Source of the DNA: Parasponia andersonii
Taxonomy: Eukaryota; Streptophyta; Magnoliopsida; Rosales; Cannabaceae
Reading direction: 5' to 3'
DNA: 64,000 bases
NCBI GenBank assembly: GCA_002914805.1
Contig: JXTB01000489.1
Location: 180,822-244,821 of the forward strand
Below the pieces are notes generated by a model. That model did not search any database, had not been told where the DNA came from, and worked only from the letters and a program-made list of their open reading frames with translations. Each line of letters starts with the position of its first letter. Position 1 is the first letter of the stretch. Both the position numbers and the translations under genes were made by a program. This document shows positions 15,101-25,284 of the stretch, one piece after another.

Positions 15101-16907
15101 ATTCTCTCAAAATGACATACCAAAACTGAAACACGGACGGCATCACAGTTATTAATATCTTCATCTTCTGTTTTATCCCGACTCTCAATTATCTGTAGAA
15201 AGCAGCACCATAAGTTGCGTGGATGAACATATATAGTATTTGATCTATCAATAGAAGGAAAGTATAATGGCATTACCATGCGGAAAATAGTGTGGGACCT
15301 ACTACTGTGGAGGTTCATATTTGTCTCTCCAATATGCCGATGAGCTGATATTGTGAAGCACAAAAATGTCAAACTAATATTCAACAGTTAGTACATTTAA
15401 TACATCTAACAGCTATTGGTATTGAACTGTATAATCAGGGTATCTCACATTGAGAACTTCTCTGCATGTTTTCACACACTTAGTAAGGAGGGACAGTTTA
15501 AAGATATCTAACAATTAGTTGCTAAGTATTTAGGGAGAAGAAGCTAAAAGTGACTAGAGAAAAAAAAAAAAAGCCCGGTGATGGACAGAGTTTAAATGTT
15601 AACTACAGAAATAATGGACTCTTAGCCAAATAGGACGCATTTAGAGAAGTGCATAAGTAGTCATAAATAATGAATTGGAAGAGAAAATGCGTGATCAGGT
15701 ATAAAAAAATTACATTCTCCAAATTCCATGAGACTAAGGACTTGCTCGGGAGAGGCAACAATTTCTTCTCGCAGCCCAGCGACGTATATCCCTCGCTGCA
15801 AGGTATAAAGAAAAAATGAATAGTCCTGTAAAGTGATAAAAAAACTGTCATAATGGTCACATAAAAGAGATTAAGTACCTCTAGACTTTCATGAATCTGT
15901 AGTTTCCGATGCTCAGGAACCAACAAATCATTAATTTCCTCATTATATATCTCCATATAGGACATGCGCAGAAGAAATTCCCGATCTACATCCTAAAATA
16001 CAATAAAGAATTTACCACACTCAGAGACACATTCCAACAACTTCAACATTACTTTTCCATTACTATTGTAGTATCTAAAGCACATTCAAGGTCCAGGCAC
16101 ATTGCCGCTGGTTTTTTAGCAGGTCAGTTACGCAATGCGCAGGAAAAACCGAGCTTTCATGAGGTGCAAACTAAATTTGAAACCATGATTTTTATGACCA
16201 TAAAAAGGGTTTTGCTTGGAGTAAGTCCAATATAAATGTACTTCAACTAAGACATGCTACAAAAATTTGAACAATTTTGGCATTAACAGTGACAAGCTTA
16301 TTAAGAAATTCAAAATGGTATACCAATAACATTGAAAGGAGTGAAGTACCTGATGAATTGTGTTGAACAAATCGCGCACAGCGAGAGGAATCACTCCTAA
16401 TTCCATAGCCGATCCTCGCATGGTATAAGTTTTCCCACTATTAGTCTGCCCATAAGCAAAAACAGTACCTGTAATTAAGGCAAACAAGTCCACATTAGCA
16501 CAAAACACCCCAACCCAAAAAAAAAAAGAAGAGGAAAAAATCAACTTCGATTAGGAAAAGAAAAATTAGGCACCAAATAAACTTTGTACAACAACTGTAC
16601 CATTGAAACCCCGAACTGCGGCGGCCACAATTTCTTTCGTCCGGGCCTCATAAACCTCTACGGTCTTACAATCTTCAGCGAAAATCCGATCTAGGAACCC
16701 AAAAAACGGTCACAAATTCTTCAAAATAAGAAAGCGAAAACCAAACAGAACAAAACTTAGAGATAAAGAAAGGGCTTGGTTACCGAATTCGAACTTGGAG
16801 GAATGGTTAGGGATGAAAATGGCGTTGGAAGCAATACGCCATGGACTGGACTTGGCATCCTCTGGCGAGAGAGGCCGAGCACGAACCGCTACATGTATTC
16901 TCTCCAT
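1..16907 (-). CDS. KIN7O: Kinesin-7 motor protein, KIN-7O/CENP-E-like (3' end outside window)
   Basis: Microtubule motor with an N-terminal motor domain and a long coiled-coil stalk; relatives act in mitosis and cytokinesis. I assembled 31 exons, all joined by GT-AG introns in a continuous frame: 16907-16784, 16690-16601, 16468-16350, 15992-15879, 15795-15714, 15344-15277, 15192-15121, 14984-14839, 14735-14633, 14210-14130, 13949-13881, 13769-13710, 13631-13470, 12942-12886, 11395-11156, 11053-10991, 10908-10723, 10538-10434, 9593-9522, 9368-9219, 9026-8913, 8819-8733, 3563-3360, 3286-3098, 2783-2577, 2452-2363, 2253-2113, 1242-1148, 544-466, 343-233 and 95-1. Seen: start [21 protein letters not shown]-loop GQTNSGKT (78-85), switch I SSRSH (190-194), switch II DLAGSER (227-233), and [13 protein letters not shown] (274-286). 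From about residue 340 the protein is rich in Glu/Lys/Leu heptads. The start codon has A at -3 and G at +4. About 1,191 codons are visible, and family members of roughly 1,270 aa imply a short missing C-terminus. No frameshift or stop was found. The KIN-7O assignment is from remembered similarity to Arabidopsis At3g10180. Confidence 0.92.
3005..3030. repeat. A11-G15 homopolymer junction in kinesin intron 24
   Basis: Eleven A are followed directly by fifteen G on the + strand, which is C15 then T11 on the transcribed sense strand. It is intronic. Long poly(dG) is unusual in AT-rich plant DNA. Confidence 0.85.
3646..3924 (+). repeat. 5' LTR of the copia element
   Basis: It aligns over its full length with 8421-8699, sharing the core GTGAACCCGTTAGTTGTAGG and the terminal TTACGCTTC. 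The outer TG has become AG and the terminal CA has become CG, consistent with decay. Target duplication TTGTC abuts its left edge. Confidence 0.9.
3951..4940 (+). pseudogene. copia gag remnant
   Basis: The first frame begins [10 protein letters not shown] and contains the copia gag signature [13 protein letters not shown], then stops at about 4169. Coding sense resumes in another frame at 4437-4940. The nucleocapsid zinc knuckle survives in part as [14 protein letters not shown] (about 4750-4790), but the final Cys of the CX2CX4HX4C motif is Tyr. At least one frameshift and several stops are present. Confidence 0.85.
4955..8410 (+). pseudogene. copia pol remnant (PR-IN-RT-RNaseH)
   Basis: Domains in order: aspartic protease with [11 protein letters not shown] (about 5060-5095); GAG-pre-integrase LWHYRLGH (about 5475); integrase core and C-terminus (about 5560-6360); reverse transcriptase from about 6925, with YVDD at 7454-7465; RNase H (about 7930-8400) ending at the TGA of 8408-8410. 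Stops interrupt conserved positions, for example 5661-5663 (TAG), 7177-7179 (TGA) and 7363-7365 (TGA). Several look like C-to-T or G-to-A changes. The integrase region also carries a 36-bp in-frame tandem duplication at 6095-6164. Confidence 0.9.
8421..8699 (+). repeat. 3' LTR of the copia element
   Basis: It starts with TG directly after the purine tract GGGGGAGTA and ends with CA, followed by target duplication TTGTC. It has the same length as the 5' LTR. Confidence 0.92.
9119..9190. repeat. GA microsatellite plus poly(A) in kinesin intron 20
   Basis: An uninterrupted (AG)n run from about 9119 to 9146 is followed by an A-rich run at about 9170-9190. Both are intronic, and the flanking exons are intact. 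Confidence 0.85.
11396..12885 (-). other. Large kinesin intron 14, no further feature seen
   Basis: This 1,490-bp intron is the largest in the gene without a recognisable insertion. It is AT-rich with short ATA/ATG-type simple repeats near 12,475-12,530. I see no additional exon, LTR or inverted repeat in it. Confidence 0.6.
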
Positions 16908-17070
16908 TTTCGTGGAAATTGGTTTGAGAATGAGAGAGAGAAAGAGATTAGGGTTTCGTTGGAAGTTCCGTGGCAGAGCTCCGATGGTAATGGCGGGTCG
17001 TTGGACCGTCGGAGATGGAGCTCGGAGAAAAACCCTCGTTTCTGTTTGGGGTCAGGTCAAATATAAATTT

Positions 17071-17079
17071 TTTCCCGCC
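17071..17079 (+). promoter_or_regulatory. E2F-type site upstream of the kinesin gene
   Basis: TTTCCCGCC matches the E2F/DP consensus TTTSSCGC. It lies 164 bp upstream of the kinesin start codon, in the promoter or 5' UTR. E2F sites are typical of plant cell-cycle genes. The motif is seen; binding is inference. Confidence 0.5.
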
Positions 17080-17399
17080 TTTTCGTGAAATGAAAATCCC
17101 AGTAAGAGCAGAGAGCATGACCATTTTAAATTACGGAACGAGACTTCACACTCTGCGAGCTAACATCTATATTTTTAGTACTTTTAGGGGCTGGAATGTA
17201 AATAACCTTTGCGCATTCAAAATTCTTCCTTTTTTTTGGTTTTTTTTTCCATAAAATTTGCACCACTTTGTCTATGTATGAACTTTTAACTTATGCGGTG
17301 ATTATTTTGAATTATGCAATTATTGTAATAATAACTTTTTAATAATATATTGTTAGTTTTTTCTAATAGAAATCAATCTTATATCTTATTTGGTTCTAA

Positions 17400-17810
17400 G
17401 TAGAAATTTTGTTTTTAATTATAGTTATTAAACTATGTGTTTTGTACGTAAGTCATTTTATTGAAAATTTAAAAATTTGTGATAAAGTAATACAAATTGC
17501 ATTAGTAGTCTATTGTAAGTTAAAAATTCAGAATCTTTTTCTCAGCTATAGTAACTAAATCGAATGTTTTTTTTAGTGATATATTGATTTTAGTTACATT
17601 TTTTAGTTTTTGAAAGCTATTGTATAACCACTATTTTAAGCAAAATTTAAAAAGTATGATAAGCTCTTTCTTGACTATAGTTATTAAACTATATGTTTTT
17701 TCAGTGATTCATCTCATTAATTCTAAATATTGTTTTTAGTTTTTGAAATTTATTATATAACCGCTATCTTAAGCAAAATTTAAAAAATATGATAACATTG
17801 ATTTTGCGAA
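17400..17810. repeat. Diverged ~131-bp tandem repeat
   Basis: Two clear units share TTTTTAGTTTTTGAAA, then TATATAACC or TGTATAACC, then TTAAGCAAAATTTAAAAA. They start at about 17,605 and 17,737. A more diverged unit with ATAGTTATTAAACTAT lies upstream at about 17,420. It is non-coding. Confidence 0.55.
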
Positions 17811-19343
17811 GCTGATTCTGATACAAATTTCTTAAAATATCATTGTACACATACATAATTTATAATTTACCAAATATTTAAATATTGCTATTATCCACTA
17901 AAAAAAGATTTTTTTTAAACAGTTTAACAATTTTATAAATAAATTTATCAAATATCTTTTATTGCTTTTAGCTCACAGAACAGCTATAAGAGATAACACA
18001 ATTGCACACAACAAAGCAATATTAAACTAGCCATAAGAAATATATAAGGATTTTGATGACTCGTTTTTGGCCGAAAGTCTCACTTTGGACTTTTTTTTGT
18101 TTTTTTCCAGTTTATGTCTTTAAATTTTAAAAGTGTAATTTGTTAGTCTCCTTTTTTTTATATAAATATTGTTGTTATAAAAAAAAACAACGGAAAAAAG
18201 AATGAAAACGAAAATATATACCCAGGCAGGACTAGGAAAAAAAAAAAAACTTAGGATCAAAATAAGACAGTATATATAGCAATAATAATAATAATAATAA
18301 CAATAATAAGAAGAAGAAGACATAGTATATTGAGAATTTGAGACTTTGCAATCTCAAAAGACAAATTTGCCAACGAACAATTTAGAAACTAATTTGCCAA
18401 AATTAGAGAACAAAAATACTAAGAACCAAATCTTTACTAACCTAAGGATCAACAATGCTAATACTCTTTTTTATTTTTTGAACAAAAGTGTTAGCTGCAT
18501 GAATTTCCAATAATAGAATGATATATATCATTAACTATTCGTACTTCATTCACGTTTTGTATTGCCTAATGATTTAATTCACATTCCTCATTTTACTTAT
18601 GTACGACACATACCCTTATTTTGCTGGTTTCATACTTTTCATTCCCGTTTCGTATATACGACACATTCCGTATTTGGTTATGTAGGGTGCAATTCCGTAT
18701 TTTGTTAACTATGATATACAAGGATATTAAATTAAAGACTGATAGAAAACACTAAAAAAGCGGGTTTCTAAATTCCATTTCTCATTCAAGCTTTCATTCT
18801 ACAGAACTAATGCGAGGGAATTTTATGGGGGCAAGCAAATTGTACAAGAAACTTATTTAACAAAAATAAACCTACACGAATTTCCCACCAGCCATTTAAA
18901 TCATATGGTCACCCAAAAAATAAAAAAAAAAATAAAAAATAAAAAAAGAAAAAGAAAATAGGCATGTAATAGGGCCATCATTTGCAGCACAGTATAACAC
19001 ATGCATATAGTTATAAATTATCTTCATTATTACTTCTCGAGTTTAAACTCTTCTGTCCTCCAAACAGTTATTGCCTCGGGACCTCTCTCTTATACAAGCT
19101 AGCATGGCATAATATGCACATACGCAACCTCAAGCAAATGTTAGTAGCCACTAGTGTTGCACAACACAACACCACATGCTAATAGAGATGTGAACCCCAC
19201 AACAAGTGGGATTCCCGTGTGTGAATTCCACCTTCTATTCGTGTGACCTTGAGCATTTTTCTACGACTGCTCCGAGAAAAAGCTAATGGAAAACTGTACA
19301 AGGAGAGAAGCCTTCGAGTTTTCGCTTAAGAAATGTGTTATTT

Positions 19344-21831
19344 TCAGACTTGGACACCTATCCTTTGAGCAACCTGCAAAAGAAAATGCTAATGAGAATT
19401 GTGCAACTATGAACAATAATTCATGATTGATTTGAAAAAGTTTTCACAGCATCCTTTCATAGTTGAGAATAGCAATTAAGAGGGGAAAAAAAAAAGGAAA
19501 GACGAGGTGCACTTGTATAATTAGGACAACAACCGAAGCAGGACAATGAAAGCGGATTTTCAGAATTTAACCAAGTTAAAACTGATTCGAAACAAAACAA
19601 TATAATTGGACCAAACGCTCGTTTTGGGACCCGCTTAAGAGTCCTTTCGCCATTCTAAACTTGGCATGCTTGACTTGCAACTTAAAAAAAACAGTTGATC
19701 AATTTAAATGCAGTTTTGGCGTTCAGGTTAGAATACAGCAAATAGCCAGGGACTAAATACTTGCAAATCTATATGTAATATCAAGCATGCTTATACTAAT
19801 TACAAAAGGAAAACACAACTTACTATAACAAAAGTCTTCTTTAGCCAGGTGTATATCTTAGAACCATTTTCTAATTTCATCTAACAACAGTTCCTCAAAA
19901 GGCTTTAGAAAAGCGTATCAAATCCAGCTTTGTGACAGATTAAAAGCAATTTATCATCCAGAAATAATAACACAAGGAAATTAAAAGAAGTTATAAAGAA
20001 AATTGCTTGTAATCCTCTCAAAAGAAAGGATTTAACACAGCACAAACGCCACCATTTGAACAAGTTACTTGGAAAATAAAAGACGACAGTGGGAATGATC
20101 ATACCTCCTTAAAGGAGTGAACATCACTTCCCCAAAGCCAAGCATCGCATCCGGCATCTCTAGCACCCCATATGTCGTTTCTTCGATCATCACCAACATG
20201 CACGGCCTCCTCAGGTTTTACCCCAAGTAACTCACAAGCCTTTAGAAATATGGTTGGGTTTGGCTTCTCTGCTTCAACCTGTTCATCAAAGGGAGAAAAA
20301 TCAGCAAGATACACTCACATACTCTTCAACTTCTAGATCAAAACAAAATTATTCGACTAACTTCAGCTGACACTGCCACAGCATCAAACCAATGATCACA
20401 ATTTAGAGCTCGCAACACAGGTCTCAGTCTAGTATCGAAATTCGACACAACAGCCAACTTTACACCTGATTTCCTTAGCGCTTTAAAGACCTGCTCAGCC
20501 TCAGGATCGCAAAGGTGCCAAGCCTATGTATAGAAACAATTATAAGGAAAACAGCATAACAACTACTGATCAACACCTCTACTAAGCACCAAAGCAAAGC
20601 TCAATCATAAGGAAAAAAACAAAACACTCTCTACAGAGAGATTTGGAAAAGGTAATGCTAATTCCCCAACCTTGTCAGTGGTATAGTAGTTGTACAATTC
20701 TTCAAAGTATTGAGAATCTGAACAACCAGTTGAACAACTGACAATATATTGCCAGAAGGGTCTCCCATCGTTCACATATCTGCAATAAAACCATAGGAAG
20801 TACTTAGTCAGACTAAACTTTCCAAACATAAAGGAATTGTTTTTAGTGATAAGCTAATGAAACAAGTTCTCGAAGTAAAATTATACACAATCAAGTCCAT
20901 TATCACTAGAAACCAAAGAACATAAAACACTGTATGCAGAATTATAAGTAATGGGTTTTGCAGAGATACATATTCCAATTGGATTTCCTTCACTGTCATT
21001 TAAAATCTTCCCGAACTTCATCAAAGCAATAGCTCTCTCTTTTTTTTTTTTCCTTTTTTTTTCAAGATTTTTCTTTTTCGAAGGATTCCTTTTCAAGACT
21101 TAATTGTAGTTTTCCTTGCTAGGTCAACTCAGAAGATCACTTTATCAGTGACTCAGATCTATAACTTACTCATTAAATTAAGATATGTTACTGAATTGTA
21201 AAACTCTAGATTTTGTTGTGGTAAAGGGTATGAACTGTTCCAAACAGAACAAAAGAGTTTTAGATTCATAGGAAGCATCAAAAGCTACCCATGATTCTAA
21301 AGTACTTAAACCAAAGAAAAAACATTCTAAAAAAAAAAAAAGGAGAAAGCAAATCCAAATGGATTATCCTCTTCTCTCATTGGTTATCACAAATAACCAA
21401 GAAAAAATAAGCACTTTAAACCAACTATTGGGCACACAAAACTTTTTCCCTAAAAGAAAATTAAGAAAAGCACAGAAAAGGAACAAGGAAAAGACCTCAG
21501 GCGAGATCTACCCCAAGGTTGCTCATAAGCCCTTCTGTATCGATTCAGAATCTCAGCCTCTGAGCACTCCACGCCATACTTCTCCCCAATTGTTCTATAT
21601 ATCTGTATACATAAACACAACAATTAATGTATCGGGATAAGGGGTCAACTCAACAACATCACCAATATATATATATCCACTCCCAAAACAACACCCATAA
21701 ATCAGTGATATACAAAGAGAAACATGACCCAGAAAAACCAGAAATTAGATTCATGCAAACAAATACACATAAATTAAACAAATGTAAGTCTATATCTATG
21801 ACCAGATATATAATTTCTCTCAGATGTGTGC

Positions 21832-21868
<37 letters not shown>

Positions 21869-22196
21869 GGAGGACCTGAGCCATGGGCTGAGAAGGAACA
21901 ACAAGTGTACCAACAGCATCAACCAGCAAAGCCTTGTGACTAATTTCACCGTACAAGGACCTTCTATAATCCACATAGTCTTTCACACCCAGAATTTCGA
22001 ACCCCATGTGTCTTGAACCCACGACCTCGCACTCGTTTTGGGCCAAAGCAGAGGAGGAGTAGAACAATGTCCCCAACCCAGAACCAGAAATCCCCTTCCC
22101 GCCATTGGAGCAAGACCCAGATCCCAAAACAGATTTTCTACTAGTCACGGTACTCAGGAGTCTGCAGAGCTTAGTTCTGGTCGCCATTAACGCCAT
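19344..22196 (-). CDS. HAD-superfamily hydrolase (HDHD3-like), probably organelle-targeted
   Basis: Complete gene of 300 codons in six exons: 22196-21876, 21602-21496, 20779-20671, 20523-20362, 20278-20105 and 19373-19344 (TGA at 19346-19344). All introns are GT-AG and the frame is continuous. The first ~55 residues are rich in Ser, Arg, Thr and Gly with almost no acids, as in plant transit peptides. HAD motifs: motif I LLVDAVGTL with nucleophile candidate Asp93; motif II VVSNFD; motif III Lys in VEAEKPNP; motif IV VHVGDDRRNDIWGARDAG. The second Asp of the usual DxDx(T/V) is Val95. From memory it is close to Arabidopsis At2g41250 and related to animal HDHD3. The substrate is unknown, and loss of the acid/base Asp makes ordinary phosphatase chemistry uncertain. 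Start chosen as the first in-frame ATG with G at +4; Met4 is an alternative. Confidence 0.92.
21825..21868. repeat. (GT)n(GA)n compound microsatellite in HAD intron 1
   Basis: Alternating GT (about 21827-21848) runs directly into GA (about 21849-21868). On the sense strand this is a pyrimidine-rich (CT)n(CA)n block starting a few bases inside intron 1, right next to the splice donor. Confidence 0.9.
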
Positions 22197-22456
22197 CTTC
22201 TGAGCTTCATTTGAGACTCTGTTCCACAGTCGTTTGCGTCCTTTCCTCCGTATGTTTCTTGTATAAATGTATAGATATTTACATATACACAGATATATAA
22301 TGATTCACCTGAGTGGTGGCGTGCCAAGAGGCAGAAGATCCTCAAAGCGAGGGAGTTCTTTTTATAGAAATACCCCTGCCATGGGAAGTGTGCAAGTATT
22401 ACCTTATAGCCATTTTAAAGCAGTGAATAAAGAAAAAGAATACATTTTTTTTTTAG

Positions 22457-22899
22457 TTTTTGGCAGGCCCTTGTATTATTCATGATTGGTAAAATAGTCC
22501 TTAAATTATTCTTTTTATCAATTAAGTCCCTTTATTTTAAAATTTTTAATAATTAAGTCCTTTTCATAAGTAATTATTAAAATATTAGATAGAATTAAAC
22601 ATTTTCATGTCACATATAAAGTTTTTAAAAGTTAAAATCAATATTTTAATGGCATTAGTTGGAATAAGAATGAAAATAACTAAAAATCAAATATAATTAA
22701 TAACATAATATAAAAAAATAAACAAATACAAATTTTTAAAAATTTAAAATTTCTCTTAAAATTTCATTCTACATTTATTTCAAACAAAAAGGACTTAATT
22801 ACTAAGATTTTTAAAATTTAAGGACTTAATTGTCAAAAAAGTAATTTAGGAATTATTTTATCAAACTACAAATAATATAGAGGCTAATCATACCAAAAC
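22457..22899. mobile_element. MITE with long terminal inverted repeats
   Basis: About 443 bp. The left arm (22457-22565) and right arm (about 22789-22899) are inverted copies, both including TCAATTAAGTCC or a close variant and TTTTAAAATTTTTAATAATT-like tracts. The centre is AT-rich and there are no ORFs. The left edge lies about 260 bp upstream of the HAD start codon, so it sits in that gene's promoter region. Superfamily not determined; a clear target duplication was not resolved because the edges are T-rich. Confidence 0.75.
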
Positions 22900-23407
22900 C
22901 TTTTTTTTTTTTCTAATTTCTTATTTTATTAAATGTGCCATGTGAGAGTGACTAGATTCTAGTGCTAATGGAAATAGAATTTTTAAAATGTTTGGAATTT
23001 GTCATCTTCTTCCATGACTAAGTTTTAAAGTTTTCAGGTTAAAAATTTATGAATTGCACACGTATATTACTCCTTGGATAAGTGATGAATTAAGACGCTA
23101 AAAAATCTTGTACTAAAAATTTACATCAAATAATCTAATATGTAGTTTAATCACTTCTTATTATTTTAAGAGCATTGTTATTCAATCGAAGTATGGAAAT
23201 CTTACGACCCATTCCTTAACAATGCAACATTTATTGAGATCTACACACAAAAGGAAAAAGGTTGACATTGAGCTCGTGTGGCTCAAGTTGGGCTAAAAAC
23301 TCAGGATAAAGAGATTTTATATTATTTTAAAGTAAGATCACGATATTTAAAGTTAAGTGGCTAAAAATAATACAACATCACTAGCTTAAGTTATATGCAC
23401 AAGATTT
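22900..23407. other. AT-rich spacer, nothing recognised
   Basis: No ORF of coding character, no inverted repeats and no LTR-like ends seen between the MITE and the SINE. Confidence 0.5.
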
Positions 23408-23575
23408 GTCAACTGAGACTAGCTCAGTTGGTCTAAGGCTTGAGGGATGTGTGCATGAATTTGGGGGGGTCAGGGTTCAAACCTTGGTAGAGTATGTGTT
23501 ATTTTCCTTTAAATTTTTAGTAAGTGATGGTCATTAGTTAAGTCACATTTTTTAAAAAAATAAAATAAAAAAAAT
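23408..23575 (+). mobile_element. tRNA-derived SINE with 17-bp target duplication
   Basis: A 168-bp body contains a Pol III A-box-like TAGCTCAGTTGG near its start and a B-box-like GGGTTCAAACC about 50 bp later, and it ends in an A-rich tail. A perfect 17-bp direct duplication flanks it: TTATATGCACAAGATTT at 23391-23407 and 23576-23592. Together these are diagnostic of a LINE-mobilised SINE. A diverged relative lies near 55,770-55,920. Confidence 0.92.
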
Positions 23576-24342
23576 TTATATGCACAAGATTTTGGTATTT
23601 CAACATTGACTCCACATTGGATTGTTTTTTCAATTCTTTTACCTTTTTTGAGAAAGTTTTTTAAAAATAGGAGGAGGAAAGAGAGAGAAATCTATTTAAT
23701 CTAACTTGAGGTATTCCTTTAAGAAAATTTAGTCTTTTCCTTTTGGTACGAATTTGTTTTGGAAGGATTATAATCATCACGAGTTTAATTGGAAAAAAGA
23801 AAAAAAAAATGCCGTCATATGATAAGTCAAATCAGTTTTGAATTTTTTTTTTTTTTAAAAAGTGAAGAAAGAATTTAACCCTTGATTATTTTGAAATCGT
23901 ATTTGCAAATTGATGTTTTGCCTTTTCTTTTTGATGTAGATACATCTAATGATGCTTCTTCAAAGTTTACTCATGGCAAAAATGTAATTTTACATCGAAG
24001 TTTAGAGTATAAGACATACATATCAACGAATATCTCCTACGCCCAATGCCCATCCTTTCCATTCACGTTTAAACATTATCCATAAAATTACTCGGAGAGA
24101 ATGATATATGATATTTTAGGTTAGGGTTTGAAAAATTCGGAATTTTGTTAAAAAGTTTTTTGAAAATATCCTAAAAGCGCGTTCGCATACTTAGAGATTT
24201 CGTTGGTCACTCCGGTAAAAGCAGAACTAATTGTAACAGCCTAATAGCTTAATCCTAATATTTTGATATTTAAAAATTAATTTAGACTTTTCAAACTTCA
24301 GATTCACTAAATCGGATTCTTGTACATAAAAGAGTTCGTCAA

Positions 24343-25100
24343 TGTTGTGCGGTCTAAAATCCTAAGGTCGCATAAGGGTTATATGCGACCTTCTCCGTGA
24401 AGGTTATATGCGACCTCCTCCGTGAAGGTTATATGTGACCTCCTCCGTGCAGTTTGTCTTGTCAAACAGGAAACCTATAAGAAGAGGGAAACAAGTAAAT
24501 GCTATGGAAGAAACCTACAAGGAAAAGGAAACTGAAGTATCCTATTTGTAATCAACTAGTTATCCATTTTGAATGATTATCCAATTACATTATCCAGTTG
24601 TATAGTTACCCGATTATACAATTAGAATCCTAGGGACATAAGGTTACCTTTACCTATATAAAGGGGACTCTATGTTCCGAGGCAATTCAAGTCTGAGTAA
24701 GGCCAAGTTTGAGTAATTCCAAGTTTTGGGTATTCAAGCTTAGAGTATTCAAGCTTCGGGTAGTCTAAGTTTTTAGTAGTTTTTCAGTATTTCCAATTTC
24801 CAGACGTGATTGTAACTTTGAGTGTTCGTTATTATTCATAGAAATAGTGAAAAAACAGTGACCGTAGGCTCATCTTTTTTGGGGCTGAACCACTATAAAA
24901 TCCTCTCTCCTTATTTGTTTTGATGATTACTTCAATTCACACAAGCCACATCTCTTGATTTTTTCTAAATTTATTGTTGATAAAACCTCNGGGAATTTGA
25001 TTTTTTATAATAATTTTTCAAAAAAATTGAAAAATCTTGGATTTTAATTTTAAAAAATGATATTTTTCTAAATTTATTGTTGATAAAACCTCTATCAACG
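24343..25100 (+). mobile_element. Solo LTR (plus orientation), family shared with 53837-54535
   Basis: Starts TGTTGTGCGGTCTAAAATCC and ends CTATCAACG (CA changed to CG). The 5-bp duplication GTCAA lies at 24338-24342 and 25101-25105. No internal coding region is attached, so this is a solo LTR left by LTR-LTR recombination. A TATA box (TATATAA near 24,655) lies in a plausible U3/R position, preceded by repeated GTTATCC/GTTACC motifs and a short GGTCGCAT-type minisatellite (24,365-24,450). A single N at 24,990 followed by about 72 foreign bases and a repeated 30-bp segment suggests a local assembly problem. Confidence 0.88.
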
Positions 25101-25284
25101 GTCAATAATTCCTATTACTTTGTTTTTACTCACAAAAAAAAGACTCGAATATTAAATTTTAGAATTTAAAAAAAATGGTTTTTTTTTTTTTTTTTTTTGG
25201 TGCGGGGGAATGAGTGTGTTTTCAATTGGACTAAGTCTCGGACCACACCCTAATTAATAATTTTTGAGCAATTGATTAGGCTAG

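Larger units (their letters stand above)
16908..19343. other. Spacer between the kinesin and HAD genes
   Basis: This holds the kinesin upstream region (about 16908-17250) and the region downstream of the HAD gene. From about 17,280 to 18,000 it is very AT-rich and contains a diverged tandem repeat (see 17400-17810). No ORF resembles a protein family. A poly(TAA)/AAG low-complexity stretch lies at about 18,280-18,320, and an A-rich stretch at about 18,920-18,960. Confidence 0.6.

Noticed and set aside
15909..17254. Plus-strand ORFs over the kinesin 5' exons (15909-16235 and 16776-17254)
   Set aside because: They are antisense shadows of the first exons and promoter; no homology and no supporting splice context.
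21627..22016. 129-codon plus-strand ORF and its minus-strand counterparts through the microsatellite
   Set aside because: The reading continues through (GT)n(GA)n; real exon 1 of the HAD gene stops at the donor at 21,876.
23420..23490. A tRNA gene
   Set aside because: A- and B-box-like sequences are present but the body does not fold as a tRNA and carries an A-rich tail with target duplications; it is a SINE.
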